Shown: piece by piece, positions 14,386-21,095 of the stretch | Layout: every line of letters begins with the position of its first letter | Position numbering within the stretch: position 1 is the first letter of the stretch | Virus record (IMG/VR): IMGVR_UViG_3300009786_002901 | Location: 1-21,779 of that record | DNA: 21,779 nt | Strand: one strand, 5' to 3' | Source of the DNA: a virus | Notes under the pieces: model-generated | Databases searched by the model: none | Told to the model about the DNA's origin: nothing | What the model saw: only the letters and a program-made list of their open reading frames with translations | Position numbers and translations under genes: made by a program

Positions 14386-14811
14386 TTATTTCATCACAAT
14401 AAAACGTTCATCTAATAAATATTTTTCCATTAGTGGCTTAACATCTTTCCACTTTAATTGCCCATTACTACACCCTAATTGAGGGAGATATACTTCTTCT
14501 TGAATGATACTCATTAAGAAAGAAAGGTCGTGACAAGATTTTATAATTAGATTTACATCACTCGGTTTTCTCCATTCATATTTAGTAGGAATAGTGATTA
14601 TTTTATGTTTATTCCATACGGTAACCGTAGATAAATCTTCCTTATAATGTCCCAATTCAAAGGGAAGTGAGGGAATTCTTTTTTTTGCTTCTTTCGCAAT
14701 TCCAGCCCCCATTATGGCTTCCCCTTTCTTATTGAGCTCACAATTAGTCGTTATCCCAATATAGTATCCTTCTTCCCACTTATCCCATATATTCCCCGCA
14801 ATTATTTTCAT
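14386..14811 (-). CDS. Macro-domain protein (ADP-ribose binding or hydrolysing)
   Basis: 141 residues, a stand-alone macro domain of the ALC1/Poa1p-like type. Hallmarks: ITTNCELNKKG (N23), the loop MGAGIAKEAKKRIP (34-47), IPTKYEW (74-80), and YLPQLGCSNGQLKW (108-121), equivalent to the PPLGCGNGGL loop that holds the distal ribose and phosphate. Such domains bind ADP-ribose and often remove it from proteins, nucleic acids or ADP-ribose-1''-phosphate. Its start overlaps the RecA stop by 4 bases (ATGA) and its stop abuts the small nuclease gene, so it is expressed with recombination genes. A phage could use it to undo host ADP-ribosylation defences or to recycle ADP-ribose; this role is inference. 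No ADP-ribosyltransferase gene lies beside it. Confidence 0.8.
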   Translation of the reverse strand: MKIIAGNIWDKWEEGYYIGITTNCELNKKGEAIMGAGIAKEAKKRIPSLPFELGHYKEDLSTVTVWNKHKIITIPTKYEWRKPSDVNLIIKSCHDLSFLMSIIQEEVYLPQLGCSNGQLKWKDVKPLMEKYLLDERFIVMK

Positions 14812-15863
14812 TGATAAGAGTTCTCTCCGGTAGGTGATACTGCTGTAGTATTTTCTTCCTCTGGAATAAGTTCAGCAAAGGATTTATCTTTATTATTTAT
14901 TTGTTCAGTTAGTTTATTAAATGCGTCTGGATTCTGTACATAATACTCTTTCACACTACCCATTCCTTGAAAGCTCTCGTCAGTGTCAGGAATCGAATAC
15001 CATGAACCACTTTTAGAAACAAGATCATGGCTTATAGCTTCTCTAATATAGGTTTCAATTATATCAAAACCGCCACCAAACTTGAAAGGTACAATACAGT
15101 CCCCTTGGTGAACACTATTTATTTTGGCTTTCCGATTACGAATTTGTACATCAAAACCAACTTTAACATCCTTCTCTGTAATCCAACCATTACGTCTTAC
15201 TTCTAAAACTAGATGCGAGAAAAATCCTTGTCCTTGTCCTCCAGGCATACGTTGTAAGAAGTCAATAGGCCCAATACCCGCCCTCATTTGATTAATGAAA
15301 ATAACTGCACTACCGTGCTTAAGGTGCGGAATGATACGCGGAAGAGAGCGATTCATAAAACGTGCTTGCCAGGCCATAGGATTATGGTCGTAATCTTCTT
15401 CCGTAATTGCTTTGGGAACGAGTCCGGCAATACTATCAAGAACAATTAAGTCCACTCTATCAATCATAAGACTTTCCATTAGATCAAATGCTTCTTCACC
15501 ATTAGGTGGTTGGACAACAAGAATCTTGTCAACATCAATTCCACATTTTTCGGCCCATTCTGCGTCCCAAGACATTTCTGCATCGATCCACACAACAGAG
15601 CCACCAGTTTTTTGTATTTGTACTACTGCTTGCATTGCTAAATATGATTTACCGGCATTTGATGCACCAGCAAAAATACTTAACCTTTTCTTAGGTACTC
15701 CACCACCAAGCATTTTATCTAGAGCTGGAATACCAAAAGGAATGCGTTCATACAGAAAAAGTTCAGAGTTTCCGAAATCTAAACTGCCGGAATGTTTTTT
15801 AATTAATTCATCAATAGTCGCTTTATGTTCACTTTTTATTTTAGTAGTTTTTCCTTTTGCCAT
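14808..15863 (-). CDS. RecA/UvsX-like recombinase
   Basis: About 351 residues. RecA core: Walker A GASNAGKS (66-73), strand and acids in VVWIDAEMSWD (91-101), Walker B DLIVLDS (138-144), and FINQMRAGIG with the following PGGQGQGFFSH (DNA-binding loop 2 region). It forms filaments on ssDNA and promotes strand exchange for phage recombination-dependent replication and repair. I chose ATG 15861-15863 (MAKGKTTK), preceded by GGTGG at 6 bases and lying just past the stop of the small gene upstream. A longer reading from 15926 would overlap that gene by 62 bases without a ribosome site. The C-terminus is acidic (LIPEEENTT), as in RecA. The stop overlaps the macro-domain start by 4 bases. Confidence 0.9.
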   Translation of the reverse strand: MAKGKTTKIKSEHKATIDELIKKHSGSLDFGNSELFLYERIPFGIPALDKMLGGGVPKKRLSIFAGASNAGKSYLAMQAVVQIQKTGGSVVWIDAEMSWDAEWAEKCGIDVDKILVVQPPNGEEAFDLMESLMIDRVDLIVLDSIAGLVPKAITEEDYDHNPMAWQARFMNRSLPRIIPHLKHGSAVIFINQMRAGIGPIDFLQRMPGGQGQGFFSHLVLEVRRNGWITEKDVKVGFDVQIRNRKAKINSVHQGDCIVPFKFGGGFDIIETYIREAISHDLVSKSGSWYSIPDTDESFQGMGSVKEYYVQNPDAFNKLTEQINNKDKSFAELIPEEENTTAVSPTGENSYQ

Positions 15864-15864
15864 G

Positions 15865-16095
15865 TTATGCCACCACGCGAATATTTTCTGTAGCTTCAGT
15901 GAGGGCTTCCCGTACTTGATTCTCAAGTCTATTTTTTAGAGAACCATAGACTTTATCCTGAGCCTCATTAGCTTCTCTAATCTGATTTTCGATATCTTGT
16001 TCTGTATCAATTCCTTCAAGTTTGATTACAATTTTTGCCCATGCGTCATTCGGCATTCTAAATGTGGCCGACATTTCTTGTGATATTAATGACAT
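15865..16095 (-). CDS. Small hypothetical helical protein before RecA
   Basis: 76 residues. An N-terminal stretch (MSATFRMPNDAWAKIVIKLEGI) looks beta-like, followed by a long charged helix from about 30 to 75 (QDIENQIREANEAQDKVYGSLK) rich in Gln/Glu/Asn. A full consensus AGGAGG lies 11 bases before the ATG, inside the end of the deaminase gene, so strong expression is expected. It sits between dCMP deaminase and RecA. A RecA-loading or regulatory role is only a guess from position. Confidence 0.65.
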   Translation of the reverse strand: MSLISQEMSATFRMPNDAWAKIVIKLEGIDTEQDIENQIREANEAQDKVYGSLKNRLENQVREALTEATENIRVVA

Positions 16096-16096
16096 A

Positions 16097-16591
16097 TTAT
16101 TTTATTCCTCCTAAATAATTCTCTATGATTTGATCCCCATCTATTTCTACTATTTTGTGAATAATTCCATTAGCTTTTAAATAATCAAGACCATCGGTAT
16201 CGGCATAAACTGACGATGTAACCACAGCCTTAATTAAGGAATTTTCTACAATAGCTTCCGCACAAGGAAGGCACGGTGTTACCGTAACATACGCTGTTAA
16301 TGCACTATTTGCTTCATCTAATTGTTGTAAAGCATTAATCTCTGCATGGACAGCATAACAATACTCCAGCATCGTGCCAGATGGAGCCTCTGCGCCAGGA
16401 CAAGGGGAGTCTAAGCAGTGGGGTGTACCAGAAGGCACTCCATTGTATCCCGTACTACGAATGTGCTTCTGATCATTAACTAGGATACATCCCACCCGTC
16501 TTCGAGAGCATGTAGCTCTCATTCCTACAACATGAGCTAAAAAGAGAAAGTATTCATCTGGATTCTCTAATCTTTGTGTCACCCGTCTCAT
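16097..16591 (-). CDS. dCMP deaminase
   Basis: 164 residues of the cytidine/deoxycytidylate deaminase fold. Catalytic zinc motif: VHAEINAL (H82, E84) with PCLPC (C107, C110). The N-terminal half has VGCILV, STGYNGVPSGTPHC and the extra Cys/His set (C59, C64) typical of phage and ComEB-type dCMP deaminases, which often bind a structural zinc. It makes dUMP from dCMP, feeding dTTP synthesis; with NrdJ and the kinase it forms the visible dNTP supply set, though no thymidylate synthase lies in the window. GGAG sits 6 bases before the ATG, 3 bases after the DNA polymerase stop. Confidence 0.92.
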   Translation of the reverse strand: MRRVTQRLENPDEYFLFLAHVVGMRATCSRRRVGCILVNDQKHIRSTGYNGVPSGTPHCLDSPCPGAEAPSGTMLEYCYAVHAEINALQQLDEANSALTAYVTVTPCLPCAEAIVENSLIKAVVTSSVYADTDGLDYLKANGIIHKIVEIDGDQIIENYLGGIK

Positions 16592-16594
16592 TTT

Positions 16595-18511
16595 TTACTC
16601 CGCTTTATGTGCCCAAGAAGGGTGCACTAATTCTGCATCTACTTCCATTGGGATACCTAAATTATTTTGCTCAAGGAAGGTTGAGATATTTCCCATGTAG
16701 TAATCAAGTTTATCTTCTCTAATTTCACAAAGAATCTCATCATGAATCTGAAGAAGCATTCTACATTCCTCACGTCTCCCTTCTAGTTTTTTATCTAATT
16801 CTATCATCTTCTCAGTTAGAAGGTCAGCACTACTACCTTGAATTAAGTAGTTAACTAACTTATATTCTTCCCCATCAGGGGCTGAATACCGTCTCCCAAA
16901 TAAATTGGTGACAAACTTATTCCTTCTTCCCCGCTTACGGACTTCACTAATAAACTCTTCCGATCCTAAAATCTCTGCGAAATAAATTCGTCGATATTCT
17001 TTAGTATCTTCAAGAGACATATTTAAAGTCCCTGAAAGCCTCGCTAACCCAATACCGAAAATTAAGCCAAAGGTAATACCTTTTGCCAACTGACGGAAGT
17101 ATTTGAATTGAGGATGTTCTTCATCCACTTTGAAAGCAATTTTAGCGGCTTCAGTATGAAAATCGAAACCTGTTTTCTTCATCATTTCAAAAATAGCTGG
17201 GTTATTAATATAGGCTAAGAATACCCGTACTTCCATTTGAGAATAGTCAAAGGAAACAAACCGATAACCAGGGCGTGGAACAAACATACGTCTAATGGAG
17301 ATAAAATCTTCCGAATCATCCGTAAAGTCTGTCTCTTTATCCCGAGCCCAAGCCCTTCGAGCATTGGGAGGGATAATAATTGATTTCCCTTTAGAGGCTT
17401 GGAAACCACCTTGAACTCGTTTAATAGATGCCTCAATTTCCTCTTCAGTTAAGGTTACATCATCTACGGCGATTAAGCCACGAGGGATAGTCTGTACAGC
17501 GGGTTCAGCAGAAGAAAGCCTACCCGTTATCGTTCCATAATTCTTATAAAAAGTATGTATAACTTCATTAGCTAAGAAGGGTTCTAAATAAGTGTTTCTC
17601 CGTTTTTCTAAAGTGCGGAATTCACTTATCATCCCACCTAAAGGGTGGTCAACTTGTGCTAGCGAAATGACATCCCAAGAATCATTACCTTTTTCTGTTT
17701 GTTGGGGGCATGATATGTCAAGCTTAGCAAACATTTCCCCAATTTGTTTGGGGCTACTAATTAGGAACTCCTCTCCAGCATCTTTATAGATTTGTTGTTC
17801 TAAAACTTCTCTACGAGCAATGATTTTTTGATTGGCCCATTTACCGTAAGTATGGTCAACAGCAATACCTGTTTTTTCCATCCGTAATAGAACTTTAGTA
17901 AACTCTTGTTGAGTTTTCCAAACCTCTTCTTGCTTAGTTTTAATAATTTTTAGCTCTCTATCCGCACGTTCTTTACGTGTCCAAAAGGTATCTTCTTCAC
18001 AATATGGCCCAATAAGGGAAATGGGAGCTAGAGCGTAGTTCTTTTTGTATTTATTTTTCCGCAATTCAATATCTGTGTTTCGATCATAATCTCCTGATCT
18101 AGGGCCATAATCTCGATCAATTGTAGGAGTTAAACCTAAGGCTGTATATTGTCCCATTTCGGTCATTCGTACAAGCACCATTACATCCACTAAATTAATA
18201 GGCCAGGGAATAAGCCCTTCAAGCATCATCATATGAAGATCGAACTTAAAGTTATATCCAACAAGCTCTTCCATTTGATTTAATATAGAAATTAATTTTG
18301 TAAGATGAGATTCAGGTAGGTTTTCAGACCCTGGGTATAAATGCCGAAAGGGGAAGTAGAATTCAGTTTCTGCGTCAGTGCTGATACCTACACTAAACAA
18401 TCTATTTCCATTATGTGGATCTAGACCATCAGTTTCAACATCAGCTACTACAGAAGTACAAGCGGCTACTGTGGCTATTGCTTCTTCAAAGTTTTGCTCC
18501 GTTACAATCAT
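16595..18511 (-). CDS. Family-A DNA polymerase with 3'-5' exonuclease
   Basis: 638 residues, the replicative polymerase of this phage. Proofreading domain: ADVETDGL (D24, E26), GYNFKFDLH (D91), and Y170-x3-D174. Polymerase domain: motif A VSFDYSQMEVR (D422), motif B RQLAKGITFGLIFG (R473, K477, F481, F485), motif C QIHDEIL (H590, D591). There is no 5' nuclease domain, as in other phage Pol A enzymes. Two oddities: the motif B residue usually Tyr (Y671 in Taq) is Phe (F485), and about 60 residues (346-404, Lys- and acid-rich) are inserted between the QTIPR motif and the RRMFVPRPGY strand that normally follows quickly. It follows the kinase gene by 3 bases and precedes dCMP deaminase by 3. The start has GGTG upstream. 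Confidence 0.95.
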   Translation of the reverse strand: MIVTEQNFEEAIATVAACTSVVADVETDGLDPHNGNRLFSVGISTDAETEFYFPFRHLYPGSENLPESHLTKLISILNQMEELVGYNFKFDLHMMMLEGLIPWPINLVDVMVLVRMTEMGQYTALGLTPTIDRDYGPRSGDYDRNTDIELRKNKYKKNYALAPISLIGPYCEEDTFWTRKERADRELKIIKTKQEEVWKTQQEFTKVLLRMEKTGIAVDHTYGKWANQKIIARREVLEQQIYKDAGEEFLISSPKQIGEMFAKLDISCPQQTEKGNDSWDVISLAQVDHPLGGMISEFRTLEKRRNTYLEPFLANEVIHTFYKNYGTITGRLSSAEPAVQTIPRGLIAVDDVTLTEEEIEASIKRVQGGFQASKGKSIIIPPNARRAWARDKETDFTDDSEDFISIRRMFVPRPGYRFVSFDYSQMEVRVFLAYINNPAIFEMMKKTGFDFHTEAAKIAFKVDEEHPQFKYFRQLAKGITFGLIFGIGLARLSGTLNMSLEDTKEYRRIYFAEILGSEEFISEVRKRGRRNKFVTNLFGRRYSAPDGEEYKLVNYLIQGSSADLLTEKMIELDKKLEGRREECRMLLQIHDEILCEIREDKLDYYMGNISTFLEQNNLGIPMEVDAELVHPSWAHKAE

Positions 18512-18514
18512 TCA

Positions 18515-19033
18515 TTACACCGGAGTATTCATAGCCGTTGTAGGCCATGAAGGGAGTTCATTCATATGACGTTCAAGGATATCAAAAGTACTTAATTGGG
18601 AATATTCCCAATCAAATACAGTATAAGGTTGTTGTAGAACTGTTAGTACACGCTTGTAATCTTGTAACAAGTCGTAGTGTTGCTCTGACGTAGAAAGTTG
18701 TTCTCTATCATCAAAATTAGGTGCTTGATTAGTACATAAAATAATGAGGGGCTTGTATAACTTAGTTAAAGCATTTAAGATATGTATTTCTTGGTACGAG
18801 TATTTTGATGTTTCTTCTTTTCGAACTATCTTAGCATACGGAATGTCACAGAAAAACCAACGATCAAATACTGTTACACCTAAGGTACTAGGAACCGCCA
18901 ACCAATTATAATACTCTTCAAATTCAGTATGTTGGGTACAATGAATGGAATTTAAAACATTTCCTGATTCATTTATAAGTTGTTTTGCTAATGTGGATTT
19001 ACCAGTATTATCTGGCCCTAACAGGATTATCAT
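18515..19033 (-). CDS. P-loop (deoxy)nucleotide kinase
   Basis: 172 residues. Walker A GPDNTGKST (6-14) at the N-terminus and VFDRWFFCDIPYAKI (D57, R58), the DR motif used by deoxynucleoside and dTMP kinases to hold the substrate; then ILCTNQAPNFDDRE near 98-111, a lid-like stretch. It probably phosphorylates a deoxynucleotide and supplies the DNA polymerase encoded immediately downstream. A polynucleotide-end kinase cannot be excluded, but no phosphatase domain is present. The gene overlaps the zinc-finger gene by 26 bases and its Walker A codons lie in the overlap region's edge. Substrate cannot be read from the sequence. Confidence 0.8.
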   Translation of the reverse strand: MIILLGPDNTGKSTLAKQLINESGNVLNSIHCTQHTEFEEYYNWLAVPSTLGVTVFDRWFFCDIPYAKIVRKEETSKYSYQEIHILNALTKLYKPLIILCTNQAPNFDDREQLSTSEQHYDLLQDYKRVLTVLQQPYTVFDWEYSQLSTFDILERHMNELPSWPTTAMNTPV

Positions 19034-19364
19034 CTTCCTTTGCCCTCGACTTTTTTACTTCTTTGTGCACTTTTACGTAATGCTTCCCCAAAGCTTGGGG
19101 ACTCCCACAGCCATAAGTACATTTCGTATACTTACATTTGTGGGAAGTCCTTTTATTGAGTATTTCTCTAGTGGTATCTGGAATATGTATATCCCACGTA
19201 TCCACCACTAGAGAAACATCATCATCTTTGAAGTATGCAACACAACCGAAGGTACCTATTTTAGTTAGAGTGCAGGGGTATTTCCCCTTCCACAAATATG
19301 TAAGTTTACGCTCTAAAAAGTAAGAATGCTCTTCGTATTTTTTTGCCCATACATCAGTTTCCAC
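19008..19364 (-). CDS. Zinc-finger protein (C2H2-like C-terminus)
   Basis: 118 residues starting at GTG (19362-19364), 2 bases after the SSB stop. The N-terminal 65 residues form a probable beta-rich domain (LTKIGTFGCVAYFKDDDVSLVVDTWDI has alternating hydrophobics). The C-terminal part has C77, C82, C86, H95, H100: C82-x3-C86-x8-H95-x4-H100 resembles a classical C2H2 finger, with a basic tail after it (KEVKKSRAKEDD). Placement between SSB and the nucleotide kinase suggests a replication-linked nucleic-acid binding role. Overlaps the kinase by 26 bases. Family not recognised; the finger call is moderately secure. Confidence 0.7.
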   Translation of the reverse strand: METDVWAKKYEEHSYFLERKLTYLWKGKYPCTLTKIGTFGCVAYFKDDDVSLVVDTWDIHIPDTTREILNKRTSHKCKYTKCTYGCGSPQALGKHYVKVHKEVKKSRAKEDDNPVRAR

Positions 19365-19366
19365 TC

Positions 19367-20134
19367 TTAGAAATCGAAGGGAGCAGTTTTACCTGTGCTT
19401 TCAGTTACAGAATCTTCTTCCTCACTGTCTAAAGTGACAGAATCTTCTACAATTGCATTCTTAGCAGTTTCCCGTTCCATGAAATAATCATTTAATCCTG
19501 CTAGTTCTTCAACACCCACACCAATCTCCTTCCAATTGATAGTGGGCTCATTAACAGTCTTTAGGCCCCAAACTGTCTCTCGTCCTAAACCGCTTCTTGA
19601 TACACGAACAGCCTTTTTGTTTAGGCCCTTCTCTTCATAGGAGATATCAAGTAATAGCTTCCAATACATATCGGTCTTACCGAAAGGTAGAGAGATAATA
19701 CGAAAATCATTAATTTCTTGTTCCCACATAGTTTCGCCTGAGGCGGTTTGAACCTGTTCCCAATTGTCAGTGCTTTGGGGCTTGCTTTGGACACGTCTGT
19801 TGTAGACATAGGCCCAAAATGCAAAGCGATATTGCTTATAAACACCTCGATCACAATGGCTACATTCTCCTGTAACCGCAAGGGTACAAAAGTAAAAACG
19901 GAATCCTTTATCAGTTGGGCTAGTTGGGGTTACTGTCTCGTTGTGTACGTGATAGTCGAGTAGGAGGGTTTCTGTGTCTGCTTCTTTGGTATCTCCACTA
20001 GGTACGATTGCCATGTTAGCAAGATCTCCATCCCCTTGAAAAAAGAGTTCCTTTCCACCAGCGTTACTAGTGTTTCGCTTAAAATCCTCTCTTCTCGTTT
20101 GTGCGCGTTCTCCGATTTCTTGTAAGTTGGGCAT
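19367..20134 (-). CDS. ssDNA-binding protein, T4 gp32-like
   Basis: 255 residues. Zinc ligands match gp32: H64 (YHVHN), C83 (YFCTL), C91 and C94 (ECSHC), compared with H64, C77, C87 and C90 in T4 gp32. Around them lies an OB-like region rich in aromatic residues (FRFYF, YRFAFWAYVYN, DMYWKLLLD). The C-terminus is an acidic tail that ends in a hydrophobic tip (DSEEEDSV...TAPFDF), as in SSB proteins that recruit partners through the tail. It covers ssDNA at the fork and would touch helicase, primase and polymerase encoded in the same cluster. It has its own promoter (20162-20170) and an AGAGG ribosome site about 10 bases before the ATG, fitting a protein needed in many copies. Confidence 0.88.
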   Translation of the reverse strand: MPNLQEIGERAQTRREDFKRNTSNAGGKELFFQGDGDLANMAIVPSGDTKEADTETLLLDYHVHNETVTPTSPTDKGFRFYFCTLAVTGECSHCDRGVYKQYRFAFWAYVYNRRVQSKPQSTDNWEQVQTASGETMWEQEINDFRIISLPFGKTDMYWKLLLDISYEEKGLNKKAVRVSRSGLGRETVWGLKTVNEPTINWKEIGVGVEELAGLNDYFMERETAKNAIVEDSVTLDSEEEDSVTESTGKTAPFDF

Positions 20135-20161
20135 AATATAAAACCTCTAAAAAATAAAATT

Positions 20162-20170
20162 ATTATAACA
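20162..20170 (-). promoter_or_regulatory. Extended -10 promoter for the ssDNA-binding protein
   Basis: On the minus strand, TGT-TATAAT (20162-20170) is an extended -10 element with perfect TATAAT. A -35-like TTTAAT lies 19 bases upstream of TATAAT and is poor. Start of transcription would be near 20155, about 20 bases before the SSB ATG. The gap (20135-20199) is A+T-rich, with no terminator-like hairpin. Confidence 0.6.
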
Positions 20171-20199
20171 AATTAAAATATACGTAATTAAACGAATTT

Positions 20200-21093
20200 T
20201 TAAAAATATAACCGTGAATTAATGGCCTCTTTCAAAACCTCTGGAATCTTTACCTCTTGTACATCTTTAAAACCCTGGGGGAGATTCACTACGCTTATTA
20301 TATACCTTTTTTCTAACTGTGTCAAGGCTTTTTTAGCCATTTCTGTGCCCCGTTCATCAGTATCTAAGCACAGTATAATTTCTTTAAGCCTTGGCAGACT
20401 TTTTAAAAGATTAATGTGATGTGATGTAATTGTTACACCAAAAAGAGCAACTGCAGGAAATCCGTGTTGGTCTAACCATATAGTATCTAAAGCCCCTTCA
20501 GTAATACAAAGGGTTTCTACCTCGTTCTCTAGTTGATTAAAACCAAATAAAACTCTACTTTTCTGAAAAGCCGCCGGTATATGATACTTTGGTTTAACTC
20601 CTTCTGGTTGCCTTCGATTCTCGGATACAAACCTACCCAGTTCATCATACACAGGGATTACCAAAGCCCCAGTAAAGAGGTCTAAACCACATCCCCATCG
20701 TTTGAGTACTTTAGGCGTAAAGCCCCTCTCTAAAGCGATTGCGGGAACCCGAGAAGTGTCATAGGTTTGTTCTATGACAGGTAATGGCAATAAGGCTTCC
20801 TTTTTTTGTGATGCAGTAAATTCAGGAAACAGGTTTAAATTTTCCAAATCATTTGGAAGTATGAAACTTAATTGTTCAGCCTCAAATAGAGGAATATTTA
20901 AGTATTTCGCCAAAAATGCGGCAATCTTACCACCGCCGCAACCTGCTTGACATATCCAAACCCCCTTTACAGTGTTTATAGATAAAGAAGGGGACTTATC
21001 ATTATGCCAAGGACATACAATATTAAACTCTGTTTTATTGCTAGGGATATCTATTCCTGCTTCTAATAAAGCTATGCCCCAATCTCTATCCAT
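20200..21093 (-). CDS. DnaG-type DNA primase
   Basis: 297 residues. N-terminal CHC2 zinc finger: C27-x2-H30 (CPWHNDKSPSLSI) and C48-x3-C52 (ICQAGCGGG). Toprim domain: E199 (CITEGALDTIW) and D244-x-D246 (CLDTDERGTEMA) bind the metals for RNA primer synthesis. The protein is shorter than bacterial DnaG (about 600) and lacks the helicase-binding C-terminal domain, so it is a compact phage primase. The stop of the helicase gene lies 2 bases before its start, making a helicase-primase pair. It makes primers for the lagging strand for the family-A polymerase. No clear promoter lies between it and the helicase. Confidence 0.92.
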   Translation of the reverse strand: MDRDWGIALLEAGIDIPSNKTEFNIVCPWHNDKSPSLSINTVKGVWICQAGCGGGKIAAFLAKYLNIPLFEAEQLSFILPNDLENLNLFPEFTASQKKEALLPLPVIEQTYDTSRVPAIALERGFTPKVLKRWGCGLDLFTGALVIPVYDELGRFVSENRRQPEGVKPKYHIPAAFQKSRVLFGFNQLENEVETLCITEGALDTIWLDQHGFPAVALFGVTITSHHINLLKSLPRLKEIILCLDTDERGTEMAKKALTQLEKRYIISVVNLPQGFKDVQEVKIPEVLKEAINSRLYF

Positions 21094-21095
21094 TT

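Noticed and set aside
14386-14811. Macro domain as the antitoxin half of a DarTG-like toxin-antitoxin pair
   Set aside because: The adjacent genes are RecA and a Vsr/DUF559-like nuclease; no DarT-type ADP-ribosyltransferase is adjacent.
15864-15926. Longer N-terminus for the recombinase starting at 15926
   Set aside because: It would overlap the upstream small gene by about 60 bases without a ribosome site; MAKGKTTK at 15863 has GGTGG 6 bases upstream.
15412-15939. Long plus-strand open frame (175 codons) opposite the RecA gene
   Set aside because: It lies antisense to a motif-complete recombinase, its translation shows no recognisable domain, and no ribosome site supports it.
16595-18511. 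Intron or intein in the DNA polymerase (because of the 60-residue insertion)
   Set aside because: The frame is continuous, the insertion is far too short for an intein and lacks splice-site residues such as an N-terminal Cys/Ser with a C-terminal HN.
19086-19100. Palindrome CCCCAAAGCTTGGGG as a possible operator or terminator
   Set aside because: It lies inside the zinc-finger coding sequence, encodes finger residues, and has no U-tract or promoter nearby.
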